DNA from: Rhodamnia argentea
Taxonomy: Eukaryota > Streptophyta > Magnoliopsida > Myrtales > Myrtaceae
Direction: 5' to 3'
Assembly (NCBI RefSeq): GCF_020921035.1
Contig: NC_063152.1
Span: 11,112,001-11,176,000, forward strand
DNA length: 64,000 nt
The notes under the pieces: generated by a model
Database searches by the model: none
What the model was told of the DNA's origin: nothing
Seen by the model: the letters and a program-made list of their open reading frames with translations, nothing else
Position numbers and translations under genes: made by a program
Shown here: positions 50,459 through 62,589 of the stretch, one piece after another
How positions within the stretch are numbered: the first letter of the stretch is position 1
How the letters are laid out: every line of letters begins with the position of its first letter

Positions 50459-52129
50459 CATTTCCCCTCTCTTTAAATTCTTCTTTTGTATTTTTTCTCC
50501 AAGCACTTGCGAGGAGAAAAAAATTATGTTCATGAGATTTTTTTTTTTGCTCTTACAAGCAATCATTTGCCTACTCATTTCTCGAAAATTCTTTCATTTT
50601 ATGCGTTACATGTAATATGAAGGCTTAAATTAAATAAAGTTTCTTATGAATTTAACTTCAAAATGTCGGGATGAGATCTATTTTAACAGTAACTTTTTTT
50701 TTTAATTACCTCTCTAACCGTTTACATTCAAAAGATATCTGCTTAAGCAGGCTATCTTAAGTTAAGAAATTCGTGTGAAAGTTAATTCCTTTTTTAAAGC
50801 GCACCAACCCAATCATCATCAACATGCTAATAATTTTCAGCTCCTGTTCGTAGCACGGTTTGAGCAACTTCGGAATATCCACAGTAATTCCACAAAAAGA
50901 AACCAGGAATCTCCCTCACCAAAACGGAAAGGCAGGCCGTCACTGTCAAAAGCCCCATTGGTTTGTTCTGCTGTCGCTGTACTCACTCGAGCCCCTTTGT
51001 TTTTCGCTTGACTTCGTCACCGCAACAACACTCTCTTCCCACCAAACTGCAGACCCGTTTCGAATGAGTTGTATTTCGTTGGTTGAGACTTTGATTGAGC
51101 CGAATATGGTGGACCAAGGAGGGGAGAGAGAGAGAGAGAGAGAGGGCTCCAATCAAGGAAGAGATAGATAAATACAAACGTTTTCATCGACCCCATTTGA
51201 TGAATGAATCGTTTTTTTCTCAAGGAAAAGAAAGAAATTCTCGGCAGAACTGGAGGTGGACCTTTGCAAATCCACAGTCCACACCCACTTTTTATTCTCT
51301 CTTCTTCTTCGCTGTGACTACCCTTTTCTTCGAGCTTTCTTGTGCTTTACTACTAATATTATCTCCACCACACGTCTTTAGGGAAGACCTTTGAGTACCC
51401 ATTTGCGTGAAAAGAAGAAAAAAGGCGGTCAGAGGACTGGAGCTCATCTGCTTCTGCGGGTATGTCATCATTCTTCATAGAACCATACCCCTTTGCTTTT
51501 TGTTCTGTTTCATTCTATTTTTCACCTGAATATCTGATGTGGGGTAGGCCTTTTTTGGTTTGGGGGAGATTGGGATCTGGGCTCAGGGCGGTGAATGATT
51601 TGCGAAGCAAATACACAGTTTCTTGATCTGGTAATTTGATTGTAGTTTCTGCAATTTTGCTTGAATGATGGAGCGTTCTTCTTCGTTTTGATGTTTTCTT
51701 TGTGGTCGTGCATTTGATGAAGTGCAATGATGTTGCCAGCATTATGAAGTGCTGTTCTCTAAGAATTGGATCAACATGGTTTGAGGTTAGCAGTCTAGCA
51801 GAGTGATTGACTCGAGAGGTGGTTTAACGTTCCTAATTGAGAGACAGTCACATTATGTAATGGAAAAGCACTAGTTATGTATGATTAAAAGTGCAGTAAT
51901 AGGATGATCTTGGATTGTTAAATGATGCTGTCGAGATCAATTTTGATGATATCACGATGTCTATGACTCTTCTTTTTTGAGTTGATGAAAAAAATTAGAG
52001 ATTCGAGTATATAGAGTTGTGGTTCTTAATGGTGCAATCTTTCAAAGGGTGTTTGGTGCCAGCAGTCATGTCATAGATCTTTCATGAAACAGGGCGTTTC
52101 TCTTCATCCGGATAAAGGCACTTAAAGAT
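50459..52129. other. Promoter and 5' UTR region of the IQD gene
   Basis: No separate gene. A GA microsatellite lies at 51122-51145. A probable 5' UTR intron runs from a donor at 51460 (ctgcgg|gtatgtca) to an acceptor near 52091 (tgaaacag|ggcgtttc), 39 bp before the start codon; this is inferred from splice-like sites only. Confidence 0.4.
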
Positions 52130-55098
52130 ATGGGTTCTGGGGACTGGTTCAAGTCTATAATCAACCTGAAGAAAGTGAAGAACAATGGTTCAAAGCAATC
52201 GAAGGTATCAAACAGTCCAGATACATTTTTCTTTTGCTTTTTTAAGTCCTTTCGCATTTGTATTAAGCGATGAATGAATCATTTTCATTTCCAGTATAGT
52301 TGACTTGGGTAAGGTGACTGTTTCAAGTTTGTGTAAAAATTTTCCAGCTCTAGATTATACCAGCATAAGATTGCATGTTCTCTATTATTAGCTAATAATG
52401 AAACATCCCTGTTGGAGTTGTTTTTCCTGAAACTGTGAGAATTTTGCGCAAAGTTTCTAAGGATGTAGAAGGATTTATATGCATATGAGAACTATTCATG
52501 ATTGGGCTCTATCTCATGGACAGTTTTTCGTGCCCTGAAAATGCTTTTTACAATGACCACTTGTACACATTGATCATTTGATGAATTAATCTGCTTTCTG
52601 AAAATGTTCTGCCTTTTCTCCTGCTTGTTATTAAATATTTATCCTTTGACAGCTTATCGTTCTTCCTTGTGAGAAGTCTTTTGTGTAGTCTCCACTTTCT
52701 CATTAGATTCACTGTGATAAGAAACTTGTCATGATTGGTGCCAGTTTCCAGAAGTAAGTTATGGCTAGTTGCTTGATATGTGTTTTGTAGTGTTAATGAG
52801 TTCCCTCTGCGTTCTTTGCTTCTCAGGTTTCATCTGAAAAGGCTTCTAATATGAACTATTCAATGGACATAGAGTAAAACGTTAAAGTAAATTTCTACCT
52901 TAGCACTTACCAATATCATGAAGTCTTAAGTGAATTCTTTCTTTCAATTGTCGATATAAACCATTGGAAAATTATAATTGGAATAAAAAGTTAGAAGGCG
53001 GTTACAATTTTAAAGAAATCTCTACTTCCGTTAATTATGGAGGAAAAATGTGTTCACGGAATAGTAGGGTTAAAGTTTGTTGTCTCTTTCATACCTTTGA
53101 TGTTGCATTGCTGCTTGATGTGATGCTTTCAGCGCGGAAAACAGGCATCTTCATCTCCTGGGAAGTCAAATTCCTTCAAGTGGAAGAGCCACTCAAATAA
53201 AGAGTCTACAACTTTGGAAAATGGTGCTACTGCTGGAAAAAGTTCTCTTGGCATGCTCCTTGAGGATAGAGCCGCACTGCGAATTCAAACAGCATTCCGG
53301 GCATATATGGTACTACATCCACAAAATGCTTCATTCGATTATGGTTCTGTCTTCCGGCTCATCCTGTTGATTGGTCATGTTTTAAAACTTTCCATGGCTA
53401 GATAGCTCCTAGCTAGATACAGCATCTTTTGAACATCTCTTACATCTATTTTCATTTTCAGCTAGCAACTTTGCTGTTCAATTCTGCTAGTAATGAATCA
53501 TCATGGACATAACTTATTTGGTACCTCAGAAGTGAATTTCTTTGTTATATCTGGCCCTTGGTGATTGTCTGGCTTAACTCTTTGGAAGATGCGTTTAAAA
53601 CGTTTATTTGACAGAAATGTTTTCATCCTGCTCTAGGCAAGGAAAGTGTTACGGCGTTTGAAAGGGATAGTAAGATTGCAGATCCTGACACAAAACTTTT
53701 CGGTCAAAAAGCAAGCAATGACAACATTGGGGTATCTTCATTCCTGGAGCAAAATACAGTCCCAGGTCAGAGATCGCCGTCTTTGTATGGTGACAGAAGG
53801 GCGGATAAAACAGAAGAAGTTGGAGAACCAGATGAAACTCGAGGCTAAACTCCATGATCTTGAGGTAAATTTCATCATCCAAATTAAAATTTTTTGGACT
53901 TCGAAAACCTGATTAAGGAAACTTAATTGCATAGGAAGGGATCAATGGCCCCCTGCAGCATATCAAACCCTGCCGGGTCAATTGTCCCGTTCTATGCAGA
54001 AAAGCTCCTGGTTAAGGATTCTTGTCGAGTCATGCTTTCTGCGTCTGCAGTGTAAAAGGCAACTGCAGCATATGGATAACTATGTGTTGTCAGGGTTGGT
54101 TTTGGATTGTAGTCATTGAAGCCTGCTACTTCAATTTTTGGTCATTGAAATAAATCGCTTGTTTACCAGTGCCCATCATGGCTTTATAGTTATATATCCA
54201 TGTTCTGCAAGAATGTGTAATGTGTTTGAAATGGCGCCACCTAGCATTCTCTTACAACTACATCATAACATGCCTGACAGGTCGACTGGTGCGGTGGCTC
54301 TGAAACCATGGAAGAAATTCTTGCAAGGATACATCTGAGAGAAGAAGCAGCAGTTAAACGCGAACGAGCCATGGCATATGCCTTTAACCATCAGGTGAGG
54401 GAGATCACATAAAATATGTCAAGATTTAACACTAAGGCTCTTTGTAGGTTCAAGCACATCGCCGTGATAAGATTCGCCATTGAGTGCGATAGGGGTTGGT
54501 TTCTTGTAAATTGGTATTATTTTAGTTTTTCCAGGTCTAATGGCTGGGCTTAGCAACGCGAGATAATTCTTGTCTTTTCAAGGAAAATGGAATAAATTGG
54601 AGAGAAAATTAAACAGTCATTGAAGGATTCGGTTCTTAGATACTGCTAAGGAGTTTATCTTGCTAGCTCACAATACAATGGGTGATTATAGTTTCTGAAT
54701 ACAATTCCAGTTATCCTTACATTGTGTTAGTTCATAATCCACAGTGGAGGGCCAGCTCCAACACCAATGGTGTGAAGAATAGTGAACTCGGAAAAGCAAG
54801 TTGGGGGTGGAGCTGGATGGAGCGATGGATCGCTGCTCGCCCGTGGGAAAGCCGAGTACCTACTCAGACCGTTAGCCCGAAGAAACCACTCAACAAGCAG
54901 GGAAGTAATGTCGCTAAAAGCTTGAACCAGCAAACGCCAAAGGCCGTGGCTTCACCGAAACCTCCTCCGTCCTCCAACGGGAAGGCAACTACGAAGGCGA
55001 GGAGACTGTCTTACCCAGCAGCCGAAAAGCCTGCCAGTCTGCTCTCAGAAAGTAAATCTGAGGAAGCAAACACTAAGAAAGAATCGACGGTTGCTTAA
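52130..55098 (+). CDS. IQD: IQ67-domain (IQD) calmodulin-binding protein
   Basis: Five coding exons, 315 aa: 52130-52204, 53133-53309, 53637-53864, 54281-54394, 54745-55098. All junctions are phase 0, a hallmark of the IQD family, and the IQ67 domain is split by one of them, as usual. N-terminus MGSGDWFKSIINLKK is family-typical. The IQ67 region (about 70-136) has IQ motif 1 at RIQTAFRAYMARKVLRRLK and then further Leu/Gln-Lys motifs. Then LCMVTEGR, the KQKKLENQMKLEAKLHDLE helix (coiled-coil-like), VDWCGGSETMEEI and WGWSWMERWIAARPWESRV, all conserved in short IQDs. The C-terminal 90 residues are basic, Pro/Ser/Lys-rich and probably disordered. IQDs are plant scaffold proteins that bind calmodulin and often microtubules or membranes. 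I believe it belongs to the IQD9-like subgroup but did not test this. Confidence 0.93.
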
Positions 55099-55482
55099 CA
55101 AGAAGATGATGGGTGGTGCTGATTTTCTTTTCCATCCTTTGAGTTGCAAAGACGGCGAGGGAAATGCTTTTGGTTTGTCATTCATTGTTCCTGAAATTAT
55201 GTGTATAGCTTTTGCTTGAAAATTCTGTTGGTTTGAGGTGAAAAGACTGGCGGAATAGACTGGCGGGATGCATAATCTTGTCTGCTCATTTATTTGTTTT
55301 TCTCTTCTATAAATGATGTGATTTATATTGTATTTATGCTGTATATAGATAGTATCTTGATCCATTTGTGGAAACTGTGGTATGTTATATTTCTGCGGCT
55401 GACTTCTTATAGTTCATGCTCATCCATTTGCATTTAAGGCTTTGTTGTTTCTAAGACAGATCTCTTTTTTCTATGTAATCGG
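55099..55482. other. IQD 3' flank
   Basis: Probable 3' UTR. No gene. Confidence 0.5.
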
Positions 55483-56032
55483 GAAAATTGTCTAAAAAAT
55501 TCTAATCTATTGACACTTTTGTCAATACAATCCTAATCCTTTTAATTTTGCCAATTAAATAGTAAAACATTTTCACATTTTGTCAATTGAGTCAATCCGG
55601 CTAATTTTGATTGGAAATCCGTGGAGTGGATGCCGACCGTCCTAGATAACAAGGCCGGTCTTGATATGGACAACTTTTAATGATATTATAACTTTTTTTT
55701 TTGAGAATTTTAATTAGTTTTTTATTATTTTTCTTTTATTTTTCCTTTCTTTTTCTTACCGTGGTCGGCCACAATAAGAAAAAGAAACAAAATAAAAAAT
55801 TAAAAGAATATTAAAATATTATTGAAAATTATTCACATCAGAGCAAAGCACGTAGAACAGTCGCCATTCGGATTAGCGATTTTTAGTTAAAATTACCCTG
55901 ATGAACTTAATTCCGGACTTAATTAATAAAACGTGAAATTGTTTAGGATTTAATTGGAAAAATTAGAAGGTTTAGAACTAAATTAACAAAAGTACAATAG
56001 ATTGAAGGCTTTTTAGACAATTTTTTCTTCTA
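55483..56032. repeat. Fold-back repeat family A, copy 8
   Basis: Left arm 'cttttgtcaatacaatccta', 'gagtcaatccggctaatttt' and inner 'aatgatattataac'; short core 'cttaccgtggtcggccacaa'; right arm 'agaatattaaaatattattg', 'gtttaggatttaattggaaa' and terminal 'agattgaaggctttttagac'. The core is the smallest seen here. Confidence 0.7.
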
Positions 56033-56858
56033 TGATATTTTTTTTTTTTTGTCTGTCTTATTTCTAACTCTCATTTTTTTTTTACTTTTACTCTGCCTAT
56101 TTACAAAAAGTGGGAGTCAAACTCCGCACCTATAATACTAGCATTCCATCTCTCCAACCTCTTTAACAGTAGGGTCGCATACTTATTTGCCATTCTATGA
56201 TATTGTTGGTATTGTAGTAATACAATATAACATTTTGCGAGAAAATATTGGATAGGCCTGTTTTGTCCCGTGGTTCATTCATCACTCCACTCATTGGTTG
56301 CCACGTGTTTGAGTGGTCCACTTTTCAGAGTTTTCTCTCTCCTTTGTCGCTCCCTCTGGTCTCGCTGTTTCATCAGAGTGACTCTGCCGATAGTGATGGT
56401 GGGGAACGCACGGAGGTCGGGCTCAGAGGGAGAGGATGATGAGATGGGCTTTTTCGAGCAAGAGAGATGGGACGCTCACACATGGCGTCAAAAGATGGAC
56501 AGATTGTCGGTGGCCATCGGAGGGAATATCATGAGGCGGCGGCGGCGTAGTGAAGGTGGACGTGCATGTGGGGGAGACGGCCGGAGAGAGAAGACGATGA
56601 TGAAAAAGGAGCCGCGTCAAGATAATTTTAAAAAAAAAAGGACAGTCTTTGTTGTCGAGCTTGGAGAGGGAGAGAGAGAGAGAGAGAGAGAGATTAAGAT
56701 TAATATTAAGATTAAGATTAAAAGTTTTTGCTTAGCAAAAAGTTCACGTATCAGTTGTATACCTAAGGGAAAAAAAAGGGTTGTTAATATCAGGAATAAC
56801 ATTAAACAGGAACAGTAAAGTACAAAACTTTTTCCTTTCTTTATGAGATTCAGCGCAA
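56033..56858. other. Promoter/5' region of the Nudix gene
   Basis: The ORF at 56270-56818 (182 codons) is G+C-rich and highly charged but shows no domain and ends in a microsatellite, so it is not called. A GA tract (56665-56692) is followed by 'attaagattaatattaagat' repeats (to 56720). Confidence 0.45.
56665..56720. repeat. (GA)n plus TTAAGA-type microsatellite upstream of NUDT15
   Basis: About 14 GA units directly followed by five imperfect hexamers of the type attaag, 140-190 bp before the Nudix start codon. Confidence 0.85.
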
Positions 56859-59800
56859 ATGATCTCAGTTCTCAGAAGAATTTCAGCATCGGCGTCAGCA
56901 TCTCCATTCTTGAAGCTCATGAACAACTCACCACCTCCTCCTCCTCCTTCGCAGAGGCTCGTGGGCTTGGCTCAGCAACTCCGGCTCTACAAGCCACCGC
57001 CCAGTTTCGACGACGCCGAGGAACAGCGGATCGAAGAAGCCGCCGGCAAAGTCGTGTCGCAAGTGGGCTTTCCGGAGTCGGCGACCCCGATCGCTCGCGA
57101 CCCCGAAAGGTTCACACCCAAGAGAGCCGCGGTCTTGATCTGCCTCTTTGAAGGCGATGATGGGGAGTTGCGGGTCATCCTCACCAAGAGGTCCTCCAGA
57201 TTGTCCACTCACTCTGGTTCGTCTCGCATTCGATGGCCGTTGTTTGATTTGTCAATTTTTGAGAAACTAGATTCTTTCGATTCTCGTTCTCGTTTAAATT
57301 GAGAAAAATGGGGAAGAAAAAGGAATCTTTCTTGTTTGAATTTTAACTCGCTGTCGCATTTGAAATTTGCATTTTTAGGCTTCTTGATGATTGGGAAAAT
57401 GTGTGTTCAATTTGATCAAGTGGTAGCTTCTTAATTCTAGTCCTTGAATGATAAGGTTTGATCTCGTTGTACCTTTAGTGCCAAGGTGAATTCTTTGTTT
57501 CCTAGAAAATTGAGGCACAGAAATGCGATACTAGCAGAAATGGTTGGGACTGAAGCTTCAGCTACATTGAATGCAGAAAGTTTGGTTGTGTACTGTTTCA
57601 GGTGACTAGGATCTCTGCAGTAGGTATAAGCATGTTAGGTTATTAGAACAGCATGAAGGTGCTGTCCAGTGTCTGAGTTCAATGTTGTTTTGGGTTGCAG
57701 GTGAAGTATCGTTGCCAGGTGGGAAAGCAGAGGAGGGCGATAAGGACGATGGAGATACGGCGACAAGGGAAGCCAAGGAGGAAATCGGGTTGGATCCTTC
57801 CCTCGTCAATGTGGTAACTATACTCGAGCCGTTCTTGTCCAAGGTATTAGCATACGTCACTCTCTTTTGCCATGGAAACTTCAATTTGCTAGTATAATAC
57901 CGACTGAGAATTCCCTAGTATGTGAGTCGCTCGGTCTTTTCACTCCCATGACGATTAATGGACAAGTTGTGGCGGCCTTTTCTGTGGATGTGATATAAAT
58001 GGATAATGTTTTAGAAGTATGAACCTGAACAAGCAGCTTTATAGCTGACTCCATTGAACCACTTTTAGTAGTAATACATTCTACTATTTCATCAGTCTCC
58101 TGTCACTTAAAATGAAGTATCGTTACACCAGCAATCTCCACTATTCTTGAGGATAGTCTGTAGTGGTCACTAGAATGTAGATACTTGAGAGCATAATCAT
58201 CAAGACGAGTATACGTTTGATGGTACATAATGGAGCTTTCCTTTGTTTTCAATGGTCATTTCTCCAGCCATGCCATTTCCATTGTTAGGCTGCACATTCT
58301 TGACAGGGTATCTGCAGAACTCTGCATATGTGGCATGTACTTTGCCTGTCGGCATTGATAGGAATTGTGAGAGAATCGAGTTGCAGTGTTGGAACAATGA
58401 AAGCATGTCTGACTTGAATGCTAGTGACACCACTTTACAAGAATGGTTTATATCAGTTTCTTCTTTGAAACTGGGATAGCCCCTCAATGTTATGAATCCA
58501 GTCTCTCCTGTTTATTCTGATCTTTTCAGTGTATTGTATGGTGAGTGTACACTGGAGTTTTCTTTTTAGAAAGAAATGATTTCACTAGTCCATTTAATAT
58601 AGTGGTGGCCATACTTAGTGGGAAGTTCTTCCTTTATGCTCTCATTGACAATTTTCTTGGCAAGGAGCTCAGGAAAGGAATGATTTTAGTAGCTCAGATG
58701 TTTGTCAAACATTTGCATATGTGGTGTCGACTTTGATTCTGCAAAGTGAAGGATGCATACTTGTATTTGCATGCTCGTGCTTTTGGAGTGCGTGTGCAGG
58801 AGAAGGGGGGATGCTGGTTCTTGCATGAGATTATGGTGTCTTCAATGTGTGGGCTTCAGTGGTATTCATCCTATAGGGTCTTCTTAGACCAGAATGACAG
58901 AAGAACTTCATCTTCAACCATGCTTTATACGGGCATTGTCTATGATCATTGTTTGCCATCTGTTATTGTGGATTTCACACAATGATTGACTTGTGAAGGG
59001 ACTTGTCTGATGGGAAAAGAGGAGGACAAAAGATTGAAATTGCCGAACTTATGTGGTTCGATTTATGTTCTGCAATGAGCCAATAATCATTTACATTTTT
59101 CTTTTGAGTAACTGATCTCCTATTCCATTCAAAAACCAGTTTGCTCTACTCATTTATTGTTTATCGACCCTCCTTGGAATCAATCTTAGTTAGCGTGGAA
59201 CTTATTTCATTTTTATTCAGTTCTCCCCAATTCATCAACTGTGAAGGAGTTACCTACTTCGGATGTTTAGGAAATGAAATTGGACCGAGTCACATTATGA
59301 AACCTACCAGAATAAACCAAACTATCTTACTATCTTGTTCTTCTAATGTGCATCGGGAGATTACTATATTTCTGTGCAATATCATGTTGGTCCTTCGATG
59401 AATTATCGTAATTTACGTGCACTTATGTCTAATCCATTTTCTCATTTCGTGGTTCTTCCTCTGGGTTCTTTGTCTATATTCCCCTGGCAAAGTGCTTGAA
59501 TAGAATTCCATTATCAACAAAAGGAACTAGTCATGTCATACCTCTTGCGCTATACTTATTCACAAGTTCTTTCAGATATAGTTTACATCAATTTACTTAT
59601 GTCTTGCCACTATGTGAATTCACGAAATGTTAGCATTCAGTCTTATTTTGCTTGAATATGCATGGGCTCAATGACAATTTGATCCTGTGCAGCATCTTTT
59701 GAGAGTAATGCCAGTCATAGGCATACTTACAGACAAAAAATCATTTAAGCCCATCCCAAATCCTGCGGAAGTGGAAGCGGTGTTTGATGCTCCGTTGGAG

Positions 59801-60127
59801 ATGTTCATCAAGGTACTGCTTCCTTCAACACACCATGTGATTGTAATTATCTCAGTGGAACATGAAGGTCCTCATGATAAGAGCAATGTATATTTGTTTC
59901 AGGATGAAAATCGAAGAGATGAAGAGAGAGAGTGGTTGGGTAATAAATATCTCATTCATTTCTTCGACTATGAGGCGGGGAAAAAGACGTACCTGATATG
60001 GGGATTAACAGCAGGGATTTTAATAAGGGCCGCATCAGTGGTATACCAGCGGCCACCTGCTTTTTTGGAGCAGAATCCTAAGTTTACGTTTCCTAGTATG
60101 GTAAATGAAGATACTGTAATGCCTTAA
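56859..60127 (+). CDS. NUDT15: Nudix hydrolase, coenzyme A diphosphatase type (NUDT15-like)
   Basis: Four exons, 281 aa: 56859-57216, 57701-57843, 59693-59812, 59903-60127. All junctions use GT-AG and join in frame. Signature LTKRSSRLSTHSGEVSLPGG (residues 108-127) is the UPF0035 motif of the CoA-pyrophosphatase Nudix branch, followed by the Nudix box with REAKEEIGL (142-150). PNPAEVEAVFDAP and IWGLTAGILIRAA later are strongly conserved in plant NUDT15/NUDT22. The enzyme splits CoA and its oxidised or acylated forms into 3',5'-ADP and 4'-phosphopantetheine (family knowledge). The N-terminal 20 residues (Arg, Ser, Ala-rich, no acids) look like a mitochondrial targeting peptide, and a second Met at position 21 could start a cytosolic form. 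The C-terminus ends past the usual KFTFPSM. Intron 2 is 1.85 kb. Confidence 0.93.
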
Positions 60128-60157
60128 ATCTGGCAAAACTGTTGACAATACATATTC

Positions 60158-60163
60158 AATAAA
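60158..60163 (+). promoter_or_regulatory. Candidate poly(A) signal of NUDT15
   Basis: AATAAA, 31 bases after the stop codon. Unusually close, so it may be one of several sites. Confidence 0.4.
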
Positions 60164-61487
60164 AGCAAGAATCTATTACTGCTGGATAGAACATGCTGAA
60201 GACGAGTGCTTAGATGTACTCTGCAATTGTAAAGCATTGCAAACTTGTAACTTAGTCCATCTGCTTGATGCTTTTAGTGAAGATGTTGACCAGTTTTTGC
60301 AAAGAAGAAGATAAATTTCAAGTAAAGACGCACCGTGTATGATTAGTATCAGACAAATATCTCGGAGATGATTCATTGACTTCTCTCAGGTCAGTCACTG
60401 TCTGAGCACTAAAGTTACGACTGTCTAATTCTTCTGATCTGCTATCTGTCTATGCTACCTTTGTTGATTGGGACTAATTTTGCATTTCCTTTGGCTAGGT
60501 CGGGGAAATGATCTAATGTTTGCCGACCTTTTCTATTCTGCTCGAGCTTTCCAGGTAAGAACCCGCTTTCTGTTAGCCGTGGATTAATCATGTAACAGAG
60601 TTTGATGCTTACCTCCACTTGCAGAATTAAATGGCGGATCATTATTTTGTCATCGATTCATGAAAACCCTGCTCGCCTTGCTTAGTTTCCCTCGTTTGTT
60701 TATTCCTCCTTTCTGATTATGAAGTCCATTTGCTGTTTTTGATATGCTGGGTAGTTTCTCATCGTAGAGGGGCGAATTGAGAGAGATTTAGTTTCACCTG
60801 TCGTTAGACATTCGTCGTTCAAGTAAGGTCCTCTGCAATTTTCACTCCATAGGTTGTGCACTTTGATGTTGAGTTGTTAGTGCTCATAAAGGCAAGAAAG
60901 TAGCGGGTGCATTACTGCTTAATATACTTCGAGCAAAATGCTTGATTAATAGAATTTTAACCAGATGATATTACTTCTCCATTTGGTAGTAAAAGGGTTG
61001 ATTGCTTTTGTTGCAATAATGAAAAGCCAAACTGAGTCCGTTAAAGTGGAGATACGCCGGACGCGTTCATAATCCTACGAACTCAAGAATGATTTTATGT
61101 TGACAGTACTTCTCATCTTCTCTTGAAAGATATTGCCTTTGTGATGTGTGAGCTATTTGCAAAAGTCTCCTTGCCAATCAAATCAACCTCGAGGAAGTGA
61201 CAAATCATTATATTGATCCCGCGATAGGTAAATGCATGATCGATGTATTTGTGTGTGGCTAGTTATTGACAACTCATATTCGGTTCGACATTGAGTGCGG
61301 TTCTGTGAATTTGAAACGGAGTTGAGATTCTGATTCTCATTGTTTCCCTTCCTGCAAACCATGTGTCAAATTTGGTTCGTGGATGCAATCAAGCTTTATT
61401 TCATGCTTGAAGTGCCAATTTCACGACAAGAACAATTAATTGTAAGAGTACTGCGAGAATGAACCAAGTGAGGACTCTCACAAGGGG
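60164..61487. other. Region downstream of NUDT15, no gene recognised
   Basis: May include a longer 3' UTR. Minus-strand ORFs here are short and unrecognised. Confidence 0.4.
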
Positions 61488-61625
61488 TGGCAATTGGAAG
61501 GGTGAGCATTGGAACTGGAATGAACCGGCCGGTTTTGGACAATTCTGGGTTCCTAAAATTTGGAACCGGTGATAATCGATCCAGTGCCGGGTTTTAAGTG
61601 TGGACCGAACTATTGGGACCACCGG
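61488..61625. repeat. GGTTCC-rich repeat family C, fragment
   Basis: Begins 'ggggtggcaattggaagggt' and contains 'gaaccggccggttttggaca', 'gggttcctaaaatttggaac' and 'ccggtgataatcgat', closely resembling the right half of the copy at 35925 in reverse orientation. Confidence 0.5.
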
Positions 61626-61794
61626 GACAGATGATGAGAGACACCAATCCAGGCAATGTTGTGATGGTGCTGAAGCATCACGTTGATACTACTCAGTAAA
61701 ATGTTTCGAGTGTAAATTAAAACAAAGAAAAATCAAAGCGGGTGGGGTTGCTAAAAATGATGAGAGACGTCAAACAAGAAAAGAATACAAAAGA

Positions 61795-62098
61795 GCACGA
61801 GTTCGATTAAGTAAAATCAAATAGGGCAGGGTTGCCGGCAAACCTCGCCAGCCAAAACGAAATACAAAAATGAAAGGAAAAAAGAGAAAATAATTGAAAA
61901 TTCAAAGGTTTTTTTTATTAAAAATAACTAAAAATGTCCATGTCAATATTGATTGCGCCACATAGGATCGGTTGACGTCTACCTCCGCGATTTCTTGCTA
62001 AAATGGGCTGGTTGGAGCTAAATTAATGCAATTGAATGGTTTAGGATTGAATTATTACCGATGGAATAGGTTTACGATTGTTTTGATCCTTTTCCCAT
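61795..62098. repeat. Fold-back repeat family A, copy 9 (right half)
   Basis: Core fragment 'ggttgccggcaaacctcgcc', then right arm 'gtccatgtcaatattgattg', 'gctggttggagctaaattaa', 'ggtttaggattgaattatta' and terminal 'ttttgatccttttccca'. The left arm is missing. Confidence 0.55.
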
Positions 62099-62589
62099 GA
62101 TCATCTGGTAATCGAGTAGCTTGGATTTTGATATTGGATAATCATCTACCCGAAACAAAAACCAAAGAGAAAAAAAAATGATGCATCTGCTAAAACCAAA
62201 ATTCAAAGTTTCAGTTCATCGAGTGACGACACGATTGAGCTGGTGACTCCAGAAAACTAAGGTGTTGATGAAATGTACTCCTCTATCGGCTGTACTGCAT
62301 CTTGGTGCGATTCTTCGAGGATTTGCAGGGAAGTGACTCGGAGAACCACCTTCGACGACGCTCGTGGACGAGCATGAATTTATGAGGCATGTACCATGAC
62401 GTGCAAATCGCCTTTTGTGTACAAATTGATTGGCTCGTTACATCAGACAATAATGAGGAGCAAGCGATCATGCCAAAAGGTGAAAAGGCATTGGGCTTTC
62501 CCACGACGATTACACACAAAGAGACAGACGCACCCAACTTTGCAGCTTCTTCAAAAGGTCGAAAACAAAACACGAAAAAGTATTTAAAA
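62099..62589. other. Unassigned region with overlapping ORFs
   Basis: ORFs at 62283-62573 (minus) and 62389-62628 (plus) overlap fully in opposite directions and show no recognisable domain. Not called as genes. Confidence 0.35.

Noticed and set aside
52826-52872. Extra small IQD exon (acceptor tctcag, donor ga|gtaaaa)
   Set aside because: Including it would put the following IQ67 exon out of frame. Direct joining of 52204 to 53133 keeps the family sequence.
56270-56818. 182-codon ORF upstream of NUDT15
   Set aside because: No domain, biased composition, runs into microsatellites, and overlaps the expected promoter and 5' UTR.
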